Positions 34,414 to 42,069 of a stretch of 54,098 nt of DNA are shown here, in pieces. The DNA comes from Armatimonadota bacterium (GTDB lineage: Bacteria; Armatimonadota; UBA5829; DTJY01). Under the pieces are notes generated by a model that saw only the letters and a list, made by a program, of their open reading frames with translations, made no database searches and was not told where the DNA came from. Where the stretch lies: contig JAGONM010000025.1 of assembly GCA_017993055.1 (NCBI GenBank), forward strand, positions 1 through 54,098, written 5' to 3'. The first letter of the stretch is position 1, and each line of letters begins with the position of its first letter. Both the position numbers and the translations under genes were made by a program.

Positions 34414-36768
34414 ATGGCCGAAGGACGTCCGAAGTCGAGTCTGAGAAGGAAGCTGCTGGTCATATTGCTGCTGGCCGTGCTCGCGCCTTCCATATTCGTG
34501 TCCACTGCCCTGATTCTGATGAGCATACAGGAACAGCAAGCTGAGGCCCTCTCGGCGCTTGGCGCCCTGGAGGAGACTGTTTCTCAGCAGGCCCTCGATT
34601 TTATAGACGATCTCGACTCGTTCCTGACTGGCGTAGGCCGCGATAGGGTCTTCGGCGAGCGGGACAGGCCCGGGCAGATTCTTGTCATGAACCGGTCTCT
34701 CGCGCGGATGTCGTTCCTGCGCAGCATGAGCGTGTACTATTCGCCCCGAGAAGTGTTTGCTGCCGTCTCAGCCTCGGATCAGGAGTGGGAGCCGCCCCGG
34801 TCCTTGGTTCAGAAAGGCTTCGTCGAAGCCGCAAAGGGCGGCATCTTCGTCAGTAGCGTCCACTACACCCCTGCTAGCGAGGCGCTCGCACTGATCATGT
34901 CTCCCATCGGATCATCGGGAGAAACCCCCGTTGGTGCTGTTGCCTGTGTGGTCAGTCTGCGCTTGCTCCAGGAACTGGCCGATGGATTCGGCTCGCAGCC
35001 CGATAGAAGCGTGCTCATCGTGGACGGCACGTGCCGGGCGGTGGCGTTTTCTCCATCGTATCCGGATATTGCCGTGGGAGACAGCCTGATGCACCTCCCT
35101 CCGGCAAGTCGGCTGATGGGCGATCCGGTTTCTGATGCGGCTGGACACCTGATCTATCGGGATCGTTGGGGAAAGCGTTATCTGGCGGTCTACAGGCGGC
35201 TGCCGGTAGTTGGGTGGGGAGTCATCGTAGAGGAAACCGCGACCCCAGCGATGACACCGCCTTATCGGGCGGTGGCGATGGCTCTCGCATGGATGATTAT
35301 CTCCGTGTTGCTTGTCACGCTGCTCAGCACCTACGTGAGCCGTCGGATCACTCGTCCGCTCAGGCTGCTCCGAGAGGGCGCCGAGTTCATAGGCGCAGGC
35401 AACCTGGGACATCGCGTTGCCATAGAGACGGGCGATGAGCTTCAGGAGCTGGCAGCTTCGTGGAACCACACTGCATCGCGTCTCGAAGCCTCGTATAGGG
35501 AACTCGAGGACGAACATGACAAGGCACTTATCTCTGCCAAAAGGGCCGACATCCTTCTTCGCATATCCCAGGCGCTTGTTGCGACTCTTCGCGTTGACGA
35601 AAGACTCGAGCTGATTGCGGCGAGTTTGGCTGATGTCTGCGGCACCCGCAAGGTGGCGATCTGGCTGATCGAAGATGGACTGGTGAGGCCGACAACCTCC
35701 TACGGGCTGTCTGAGGAGGAGGGCGAAGTTTTCGCGAAGTGGGAGACGCCTCTTGAGGATGCCCTGGATCTGACAAAACACATCGTCGCTACCGGGCAGC
35801 CGCTGGCCATCGGAAACGCTCCCGAGGACGATCTCGTGCCGACCGAGATGGCCGTCAAGTTCAACGTGAGGTCGCTGCTGGCTCTTCCGATGCTCATCGA
35901 GGACGAGGTAATGGGTGTGGCCATCGCATACGAGCCGGGCGCCTCGCGCCCCTTCTCGGACGATCAGGTCTCGATGGCGCAGGCGGTGGCGGTTCAGGCC
36001 GCGGTCGCTGTCCATAACGCGCAAGCCTATGAGCGCGAGCGGCATATCGCCTATACCCTGCAGAGGTCCTTCCTGCCGCAGATCCCCCGCCGAATCGGCG
36101 GGTTTGAGTTCGCCGACCGGTATGAGGCCGCCCTGACCGAGTCTGAGATCGGCGGTGACTTCTACGATCTGATCCGGCTGACCCCTTCGCGCATCGGCTT
36201 CGTCATCGCCGATATCTCTGGCAAGGGATTGAGCGCGGCCGTGCATACCGCCATGATCAAGTATATGCTGCGGGCCTACGCTCTCGACGCCCCGACCCCG
36301 GCGGAGCTGGTGAGGCGTCTAAATCGCGCCGTCTGGGCGGACATCGGCGGGCGGATGTTCGTCACGCTCTTCTACGGAGTACTGGATACCGAGAGCAAGG
36401 AACTGACTTACGTCAACGCCGGACACGAGCTTCCCATGCTTATGGGGGAAGACCGTGGTCTATGCCACCCGCTGGTGACCACCGGCACCGCACTCGGCAT
36501 CGTTGCGGACTACGAGTACGGCGAGGAGACGGCGGGGTTCGAGCCTGGCGACGCGCTTCTCCTCTATACGGACGGTGCCACCGATGTCAGGAATGAGGGG
36601 CGATTCCTTGGAGTGGAAGGACTTCAGACCCTCTTCTGCAACGCCGCGGGGAGGACCGCGCAGGAGATCGTCGATGCGGTGGAAGCAGGCATTCGCGGTC
36701 ATGCCGATGGAGAACTGCACGATGATGTTGCGCTGATGGTCATCAAGTACACACGGTCGGGCGATTGA
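34414..36768 (+). CDS. Membrane sensor SpoIIE/PP2C-family serine phosphatase (sensor-HAMP-GAF-PP2C)
   Basis: 784 residues. TM1 at ~12-37, extracellular sensor region ~40-280 (Cache-like from layout), TM2 ~290-315, HAMP (SRRITRPLRLLREGAEFIGA), GAF ~385-545 (LELIAASLADVCGTRKVAIW, then SLLALPMLIEDEVMGVAIAY) and a PP2C SpoIIE domain. Metal and catalytic motifs are complete: GGDFYD (580-585), ADISGKG, YTDGATDVRNE and HDDVALMVIKY. Likely dephosphorylates a STAS antagonist in response to an outside signal, releasing a sigma factor. ATG chosen from GGAG 10 nt upstream and promoter position. Confidence 0.9.
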   Translation: MAEGRPKSSLRRKLLVILLLAVLAPSIFVSTALILMSIQEQQAEALSALGALEETVSQQALDFIDDLDSFLTGVGRDRVFGERDRPGQILVMNRSLARMSFLRSMSVYYSPREVFAAVSASDQEWEPPRSLVQKGFVEAAKGGIFVSSVHYTPASEALALIMSPIGSSGETPVGAVACVVSLRLLQELADGFGSQPDRSVLIVDGTCRAVAFSPSYPDIAVGDSLMHLPPASRLMGDPVSDAAGHLIYRDRWGKRYLAVYRRLPVVGWGVIVEETATPAMTPPYRAVAMALAWMIISVLLVTLLSTYVSRRITRPLRLLREGAEFIGAGNLGHRVAIETGDELQELAASWNHTASRLEASYRELEDEHDKALISAKRADILLRISQALVATLRVDERLELIAASLADVCGTRKVAIWLIEDGLVRPTTSYGLSEEEGEVFAKWETPLEDALDLTKHIVATGQPLAIGNAPEDDLVPTEMAVKFNVRSLLALPMLIEDEVMGVAIAYEPGASRPFSDDQVSMAQAVAVQAAVAVHNAQAYERERHIAYTLQRSFLPQIPRRIGGFEFADRYEAALTESEIGGDFYDLIRLTPSRIGFVIADISGKGLSAAVHTAMIKYMLRAYALDAPTPAELVRRLNRAVWADIGGRMFVTLFYGVLDTESKELTYVNAGHELPMLMGEDRGLCHPLVTTGTALGIVADYEYGEETAGFEPGDALLLYTDGATDVRNEGRFLGVEGLQTLFCNAAGRTAQEIVDAVEAGIRGHADGELHDDVALMVIKYTRSGD

Positions 36769-37171
36769 CGGCAGTTTGCCGCCCGTCTGCTGCTTCGTTA
36801 GCCAATGCGTCATACCGTATCTTAGCCGCAGACGGATGCGCTAAATATTGTGACCGTTCGGTTAACCCGGATGTCGGAGCCTCGCATCGTGCGCGGGTCG
36901 GCATAACCGGAGATCACTCTCTGACCAGGGATTTGCGGCCGCCAAACTTGTGGCAGAAAAATCATGGTTCAGCCCCCCACATTTCCTTGACAGCCTCCAG
37001 CCTGGGTGATAAAGTCGGTCCTGCGACTGCGAGCCGTCAGACCGTGTGAATCCGAGCGGCTGTTCGGCCCGTCACCACCAAATGCGGCGCCAGCCGTGCT
37101 ATCGGGTCTATTGAGATGTATGTGGCCGTGCAAGACGCGGTTGTGACAGCATCATGGATGAGGGGGGCGCA
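36769..37171. other. 403-nt intergenic region before the RsbW-like gene
   Basis: Shortly after the phosphatase stop, CCGTCTGC (36783-36790) and GCAGACGG (36828-36835) form an 8-bp inverted repeat with a large loop, too loose to call a terminator. A promoter lies at 36987-37015. I see no convincing ORF in the rest. Confidence 0.45.
36987..37015 (+). promoter_or_regulatory. Promoter of the RsbW-like gene
   Basis: Perfect TTGACA (36987-36992), 17-nt spacer, TAAAGT (37010-37015) preceded by TGA (extended -10). Leader of about 150 nt before ATG 37172. Confidence 0.55.
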
Positions 37172-37621
37172 ATGACCACGGAAGTCCGGATCAAGAAGAA
37201 CCGCATCTATCTGCCGCACCTTCGTAAGATCGTATCCAGCTTGGCTGTGGGCTTGGGGATGAGTCGGGATGAGGTTCGCGATGCCGAGGAAGCCGTGCAC
37301 GAGGTCTGCGTCTCGTCAATTCAGGCTGCAGAGGGCGACGGTCAAGGTAGTCTCTGCATCAAGCTCCACACCTGCGACAACTGCATGACCGTGGACATCT
37401 GCGATCCCGCGTGCTGCTTCACGCCACCCGCGAACCGGCAATGGCTGGTCGGTGCCGCGTCGGCAGGCACTTTTCAGAAGCTGAGATTGCTGGCCGACGA
37501 GATCCAGTTCATGCCGGCAGACGATGGAGCTACTGTCCGCCTCACAAAGTATGCCCGGGAAGCCGAAGATCCTGTGTCTGCGTGTTTCAGTCAGTCACCC
37601 ACGAGTACTTTGCAGGTCTGA
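37172..37621 (+). CDS. RsbW-like anti-sigma / GHKL-fold protein with degenerate nucleotide site
   Basis: 149 residues from ATG 37172 (GGGGGGC 6 nt upstream). The helix DEVRDAEEAVHEVCVSSIQA corresponds to the N-box of RsbW/SpoIIAB kinases (typically SExxTNAxxH), but the Mg-ATP Asn is Ser, and the G1 box D-x-G reads DICDPA. Seven cysteines are present (e.g. CDNC, CDPACCF), unusual for the family. It may still bind a sigma factor or the STAS protein without kinase activity. The assignment rests on fold pattern and neighbours only. The 3' end overlaps the convergent CFI-box gene by 31 nt. Confidence 0.6.
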   Translation: MTTEVRIKKNRIYLPHLRKIVSSLAVGLGMSRDEVRDAEEAVHEVCVSSIQAAEGDGQGSLCIKLHTCDNCMTVDICDPACCFTPPANRQWLVGAASAGTFQKLRLLADEIQFMPADDGATVRLTKYAREAEDPVSACFSQSPTSTLQV

Positions 37622-38721
37622 ACGATTGGCAGCAATAGTGAACGGATCACTGCGCGAGCTGCTTTGCTCTCCCTGATGCCGTCGGCTATCGGCGGGCTGA
37701 TCTCATAGTAAGCGTTCACCAGGTCTCTCCCCGCAGGGCTTGTCATCAGGTAGCGGTCCCGGAACTGCCGGAGCGTCAGCACATCCTCTTCCATGTCCGT
37801 ACCGTACGCGGCAGTGGCTATGAAGCACTTCGGAGAGCCGTAGTCTGTCTTGCTGAAGTCCAACTGGGTGATGATCCACCTGTTTCGTTCCCTGGAAAGG
37901 TAGTATACCAGCCTGGTCGTCCTGCGTTTGCCGTCCGGGCCGTCGAAGACATGCTTTGCAGCCGCTCTGGCCTCGTACCCGTCCCTCTCGACCGAAGTGA
38001 AGCGAAACTCCGTCGTGCGGATGCGGCTCAACGACTCCTCCGTGAGCTTATACATCTCACGAGGCGAGACTCTGTGGGAGTAGTCTCCTTGGTAGAAGAT
38101 GTCAATGCTGCGCGCGGGGTCGACGTGCCACATGAGGAACTCCGGTTCGCGTTCCCACCATGTCGCTTCGATGTCAACGAGCGCCTCCTCTAGAGATCCC
38201 GGGACCGGAGACCGGTAGCTGTACTCTCGACGCCAGGCTCGCCTCGGATTGCGCCAGGCGTCGTCAATGATGATCACGCTACCTCTGTTGTAATAGGGGT
38301 AGTAGCTCCAGAACTGGCGGTCGTACGGGTAGAAGAACGGATCGTAATAGTGCTTGCGGTATTCGTATTCGGGATCGCGGCGCTCGTCTCGCCTCTCGAC
38401 CTGCCGAGAGAGACTCGAACTACTGTCTCGTTCGCCTCGCTCCGATGAAGACCGACTGGTGTCCTCCGAGGTCGTGGAATCGCGTTGCTCTGATCGCGAG
38501 TTGCCGACGCTGTTGCCCGACGACGAGCGGCTGTCCTGCGAAGACGAGGGGGGAGAATCCTGCTGTTTCGGAGGCGGCGAACTACGCTGTTCACCGGAGT
38601 CTTGGCTCTGCGACGACGAATCGTCTTTGGTCTTCACGATGCCCTTGGCATCGACCCTCACCACCAGAAAACCGCACGCAAGAAACGCGATCAGCATAAG
38701 CGCAACGTGTCTTGCTCTCAT
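37591..38721 (-). CDS. Secreted Ser/Tyr-rich protein with CFI-box C-terminus
   Basis: 376 residues. Signal peptide 1-25 (MRARHVALMLIAFLACGFLV), Ser/Arg/Gln-rich low-complexity 33-115, aromatic Tyr/Phe/Pro patch 119-147 (HYYDPFFYPY), then a globular region 173-292 shared with the upstream paralogue (EREPEFLMWHVDP, KHVFDGPDGK, ERNRWIITQLDFS). The C-terminal CFIATAAYGTDM (299-310) and FRDRYLMTSPAGRDLV are the CFI-box C-terminal domain seen at the end of many exported proteins, possibly a surface or sorting signal. Function unknown. GAGGTGAT site; lies 74 nt downstream of its paralogue, with a terminator between. Confidence 0.8.
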   Translation of the reverse strand: MRARHVALMLIAFLACGFLVVRVDAKGIVKTKDDSSSQSQDSGEQRSSPPPKQQDSPPSSSQDSRSSSGNSVGNSRSEQRDSTTSEDTSRSSSERGERDSSSSLSRQVERRDERRDPEYEYRKHYYDPFFYPYDRQFWSYYPYYNRGSVIIIDDAWRNPRRAWRREYSYRSPVPGSLEEALVDIEATWWEREPEFLMWHVDPARSIDIFYQGDYSHRVSPREMYKLTEESLSRIRTTEFRFTSVERDGYEARAAAKHVFDGPDGKRRTTRLVYYLSRERNRWIITQLDFSKTDYGSPKCFIATAAYGTDMEEDVLTLRQFRDRYLMTSPAGRDLVNAYYEISPPIADGIRESKAARAVIRSLLLPIVQTCKVLVGD

Positions 38722-38740
38722 CTTCCCATCACCTCGCGCG

Positions 38741-38784
38741 AAAAGAACGAGACCCCGGGGCTCGATATCTGATGCCCCGGGGTC
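38741..38784 (-). terminator. Terminator between the two secreted paralogues
   Basis: On the minus strand, perfect 11-bp stem GACCCCGGGGC / GCCCCGGGGTC (38784-38774 / 38761-38751) and then a T-rich stretch TCGTTCTTTT. Begins 12 nt after the stop of the first paralogue. Confidence 0.75.
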
Positions 38785-38795
38785 CTCGGCCTGGA

Positions 38796-39917
38796 TCAGT
38801 TGGGATACGGCGACGACCCTACGGCCGTGATGTACCAGTCCGAACCGAACCGCTCCAGGGTGTACGAAACGAATACCGTCTTCAGAGCCCCGTAACGGTC
38901 GGTGTACACGTGTTTGCCTTTCGCGATGTGCCGGTCGAGACCCGCCCGGTTCACTTTGTCAAAGTCGAACGAGTAGGTCTTGATGACCGACATCGCGTCG
39001 CGTGTCATATCGTAGTAGTCGGTCGTATCGAGAGAGTACGAATACTCATCCCTGAGGTATACGTCCACTGCGAGATAGCTCTTGACGTGCCGCATGATGA
39101 GCTCCGGCTCGGATCTCTCCCAGGCCCGCTGGATGTCTCTGAGGGCCGCCCATAGGCCCTTCTGTATCGAGTCGGAAAGGTAGTAGTCACTGGACCGGCT
39201 GTAGACGAACACCGGAACCTCCAGCACCATCCTGGCATTGGACAGTCTGGCCGTGAAGAACACGCGGTCGTGGAAAAGGTACGGCGGGAAGTAGTCGTAG
39301 TAGTAGCAATATACGGACGGGTAGCACCGCGTGGGGAAGTAGTCGTAAGAGTAGTATCGGTACCGGAAGGATGGAGTATACACCCCTACGCTCCACCCCC
39401 AGCCATCGGACCGGCCGTAGTATCCTGGACCCGAATCGTGGTATCCTCTCCGATAGTCGTCGTACCGTCGGTTGTCTGTGTCGCGCTTCTCCTGCCGCCC
39501 CCTCCAGAGGTCGCCGATGTCCGCGTAATCCTTGCGATATGTGGGACTCGGAGTTCGCGTGTCTTGCCGGGAAGATACCGAGCGGAGTTGGAACTCCTGG
39601 TCTAGCCTGTTCGTGATCGAACCCGAGGGTGAGCGGGTCTCGATGCGTGTGGCAGGGCTTCGATCCACGGTAGCCGACGAGCGGATGGATGAATCTGACG
39701 ATCGGCTGGATCCGCCCGACGCTCCGCCGGCCGATCCGCCTGAGTCGCTCGATCTGGCAGACGATCTCGATTCATTATCCGAACTCCCGCCGCCGCCGGA
39801 GGACTTGACGGCGCCTTTTGCCCAGGAGGTATCGTCGCAGACAAAGATCATTACGGCAGTCATTGCCATGGCTAGACAAATCGTAAACCCGAGGATAGCT
39901 CGAAGTCTTCCTGTCAT
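38796..39917 (-). CDS. Secreted Ser/Tyr-rich protein, paralogue without CFI-box
   Basis: 373 residues. Signal peptide/anchor 1-34, Ser/Gly/Arg-rich linker 38-103, strongly Tyr-rich stretch 151-213 (RYRYYSYDYF, CYYYDYFPPY), then a domain of ~120 residues at 253-373 that matches the neighbour: DIQRAWERSEPELIMRHVKS, KHVYTDRYGA, VSYTLERFGSDWYITAVGSS. The alpha+beta pattern with W..E.EL..RH suggests an NTF2/SnoaL-like fold, by eye only. It ends without the CFI-box. AAAGGAGTGAC before the ATG. Function unknown; likely envelope or surface located. Confidence 0.75.
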   Translation of the reverse strand: MTGRLRAILGFTICLAMAMTAVMIFVCDDTSWAKGAVKSSGGGGSSDNESRSSARSSDSGGSAGGASGGSSRSSDSSIRSSATVDRSPATRIETRSPSGSITNRLDQEFQLRSVSSRQDTRTPSPTYRKDYADIGDLWRGRQEKRDTDNRRYDDYRRGYHDSGPGYYGRSDGWGWSVGVYTPSFRYRYYSYDYFPTRCYPSVYCYYYDYFPPYLFHDRVFFTARLSNARMVLEVPVFVYSRSSDYYLSDSIQKGLWAALRDIQRAWERSEPELIMRHVKSYLAVDVYLRDEYSYSLDTTDYYDMTRDAMSVIKTYSFDFDKVNRAGLDRHIAKGKHVYTDRYGALKTVFVSYTLERFGSDWYITAVGSSPYPN

Positions 39918-39961
39918 TCTGTGTCACTCCTTTCCAAAACTGCCTCTGTCCGGAGCGCTAT

Positions 39962-40003
39962 TGGCACATCACTACCACTAGTATTAGACGTTCGAATGTG
40001 CCA
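39962..40003. repeat. Spaced inverted repeat upstream of the secreted paralogue
   Basis: TGGCACAT (39962-39969) and ATGTGCCA (39996-40003), perfect 8-bp arms 26 nt apart, between the end of the S1-domain gene and the start of the secreted protein. Could be a dimeric regulator site or a weak hairpin. Confidence 0.4.
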
Positions 40004-40026
40004 CTTTTGTTTCATGGAGTCGGATC

Positions 40027-40509
40027 CTAACGCCTTCGGCTGCCTCGCTTGGATTCCAGGTGTCGCTTGACGTCGAACTGTCGGTCGTTGCTGTCCTTCA
40101 GGAACGCCTTCAGACGGTCCTCGAAAGTGATCGAGTCGGCCGCGGCGGATCGCGGTGCGGTTTCGTGTTCGGGGCCGAGGTTCACGGGATCGGGGATGCG
40201 TTCGACGGGCCTCTGGGGTCGTCTTGAGAGAACGGGCTCGCGGGCCGGCTGCTCGATCTTCTTCGTGGAGAGTTGGTAGCGCCCCCTGCCGTTCCGACTG
40301 AGAACCGTGGCGCGTATCCGGTCGTGCTCCTTGAAATGGTCGTTGATATCACGGACGAAGGTATCGGCCACTTCGGAGATGTGAACAAGGCCGGTATTGC
40401 CGCCCTCTAGTCTAACGATCGCTCCATATTCCGCGAGCTTGACTACAGTCCCGACCACGGTGGAGCCGACCTCGAGGATCGTTTCTACTCTGGATGCTGC
40501 TTCTTGCAT
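40027..40509 (-). CDS. S1 RNA-binding domain protein (GSP13/YabR-like)
   Basis: 160 residues. S1 domain at ~10-82: VGSTVVGTVVKLAEYGAIVR, GGNTGLVHISEVADTFVRD, RIRATVLSRNGRGRYQLSTK. The C-terminal half is a polar Arg/Pro/Glu linker, then FEDRLKAFLKDSNDRQFDVK and a basic end, a layout close to general stress protein 13 and YabR of Firmicutes. Probably binds RNA or the ribosome. Monocistronic from the TTGACA promoter upstream. Confidence 0.85.
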   Translation of the reverse strand: MQEAASRVETILEVGSTVVGTVVKLAEYGAIVRLEGGNTGLVHISEVADTFVRDINDHFKEHDRIRATVLSRNGRGRYQLSTKKIEQPAREPVLSRRPQRPVERIPDPVNLGPEHETAPRSAAADSITFEDRLKAFLKDSNDRQFDVKRHLESKRGSRRR

Positions 40510-40550
40510 GGCATTCGGCGTGGGAACGTGGGGAACACACTGCTGAATCC

Positions 40551-40579
40551 AGTATATGTTGCGGTATGCGGGCTGTCAA
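40551..40579 (-). promoter_or_regulatory. Sigma70-type promoter of the S1-domain gene
   Basis: On the minus strand perfect TTGACA (40579-40574), 17-nt spacer, TATACT (40556-40551). Start about 35 nt before the ATG. Confidence 0.78.
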
Positions 40580-40665
40580 CCAGCATTTTTACCAGTATTG
40601 CGCACGCCGAACAATGGCTTAATTGCACGTTGATCCGACTCCCTCTCGGCAGGGCTCGCGCAAAA

Positions 40666-40674
40666 TGGTATACT
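40666..40674 (+). promoter_or_regulatory. Extended -10 element before the FAD oxidoreductase
   Basis: TGGTATACT, i.e. TGn plus TATACT (40669-40674), with no good -35. A start 7 nt later falls on GTG 40681, which is in frame with the oxidoreductase. Confidence 0.35.
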
Positions 40675-40719
40675 TGCATAGTGAATCCGCTTGATGAATG
40701 CCGGGAGGTGTGCGGCGAG

Positions 40720-42069
40720 TTGAAACCCGATTTTTCCTGTGATGTGCTTGTTGCCGGTGGTGGAGTTGCCGGCGTTGCGGCAGCGGCAAGCGCGGCCAGA
40801 CAGGGTGCGAGGACTCTGCTGGTCGAGAAATATGGCTTCCTTGGAGGCATGGGTACGGCCGGACTGGTTAACCCGTTCATGAGTTCGCGAACGTCAACCG
40901 GCGCTCCGTTGATCGGAGGCTTCTTTGCGGAGATCTGCGACCGGATGAGCAGCCTGGGTGGGCTATTCGGTCGAGCGTTCGACCCCGAGGCGATGAAGTT
41001 CGCCGCACAGGAAATGATCCTGGAGGCGGACGGGGAGCTTCTCCTGCACTCGTGGATCAGCGGTGTACGCAAGACAGGGCCTGCCATCGCGGGTGTGGAG
41101 GCGTTCACGAAGGGCGGACCGCTCGGAATAGACGCCAAGGTTGTCGTGGATGCCACGGGAGACGGCGATGTCTCCGCGATGGCGGGGGCGCCATTTGAGA
41201 TGGGCGGTCCCGCTCACGGGCTGACACAGGCGATGACGCTTATGTTTACGGTCGGCGGAGTCGAGATGCGTAAGTGCCTCGAGTACGCGCTTGCGAATCC
41301 CGACCAGATGCGCTTTCCCAAACCATCCAGCCAGGAAGACGTCGAGCGGCTGCTGGCAACCGCAGCCGGCGTGGCCGGTTTCTACAAAGAGGTTGACGAA
41401 GCTCGCAAGAACGGCGAGTTCCCCCTGCCTCAGGAGATGGTGTTCTTCATCGCGATGCCAGCTCCGGGCCAGGTGGTTGTCAACACGACCCACGTCGGTG
41501 GTGTGAGTGGTACCGATTCGACTGACCTGACAAAGGCGGAGATAGAGTGTCACAGGCAGGCGATGGCCCTGATGACATTCTTCCGGAAGTACGTTCCCGG
41601 ATTCGAGAATTCGTATCTCATACAGACCGCCCCACAGGTCGGCGTCCGCGAGACTCGTCGGATAGTAGGCGAGCATGTCTTCAGTGTGGACGATGTCTCC
41701 CAAGGTCGGAAGTATCCCGATGCGGTGCTGAGGTCGGCCTACGCGGTGGACATTCACTCGCCGGTTGGTAGAGGATACGTTCGGGCCGACGACGGTAAGC
41801 CGGGGATCGGTCCTCCCCATGGGGACTGGTATGAGGTGCCCTACAGATCACTGGTGCCGCTGGAGGTAGAGCAGTTGCTCGTGGCCGGGCGTTGCATATC
41901 CTCTACTCACGAGGGTCAGGCTGCGATGCGCATCATGCCGAACTGTATGGCGCTGGGCCAGGCGGCGGGTGTTGCGGCGGCCCTCTGCGTCGAGCAGCAG
42001 GTCTCCCCTCGGCAGCTCGACGCGGCCCTGCTCAGGAGTGTGCTGCTCGGGCAGGGCGCAATCATATAG
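40720..42069 (+). CDS. FAD-dependent oxidoreductase
   Basis: 449 residues from TTG 40720, chosen for GGGAGG 11 nt upstream; in-frame GTG codons at 40681 and 40708 are alternatives. The dinucleotide-binding motif VAGGGVAGVAAAASAARQG (~9-27) is followed by GARTLLVEKYGFLGGMGTAG, VVDATGDGDVSAMAG and C-terminal FAD segment RIMPNCMALGQAAGVAAAL. This FAD_oxidored family is expanded in several environmental phyla and has no fixed substrate. Cytoplasmic by lack of a signal. Its stop overlaps the convergent YihY gene by 8 nt. Confidence 0.88.
   Translation: MKPDFSCDVLVAGGGVAGVAAAASAARQGARTLLVEKYGFLGGMGTAGLVNPFMSSRTSTGAPLIGGFFAEICDRMSSLGGLFGRAFDPEAMKFAAQEMILEADGELLLHSWISGVRKTGPAIAGVEAFTKGGPLGIDAKVVVDATGDGDVSAMAGAPFEMGGPAHGLTQAMTLMFTVGGVEMRKCLEYALANPDQMRFPKPSSQEDVERLLATAAGVAGFYKEVDEARKNGEFPLPQEMVFFIAMPAPGQVVVNTTHVGGVSGTDSTDLTKAEIECHRQAMALMTFFRKYVPGFENSYLIQTAPQVGVRETRRIVGEHVFSVDDVSQGRKYPDAVLRSAYAVDIHSPVGRGYVRADDGKPGIGPPHGDWYEVPYRSLVPLEVEQLLVAGRCISSTHEGQAAMRIMPNCMALGQAAGVAAALCVEQQVSPRQLDAALLRSVLLGQGAII

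Noticed and set aside
34912-36246. 444-codon minus-strand ORF inside the SpoIIE-type phosphatase gene
   Set aside because: Shadow of conserved PP2C and GAF coding; no motif and no start signals.
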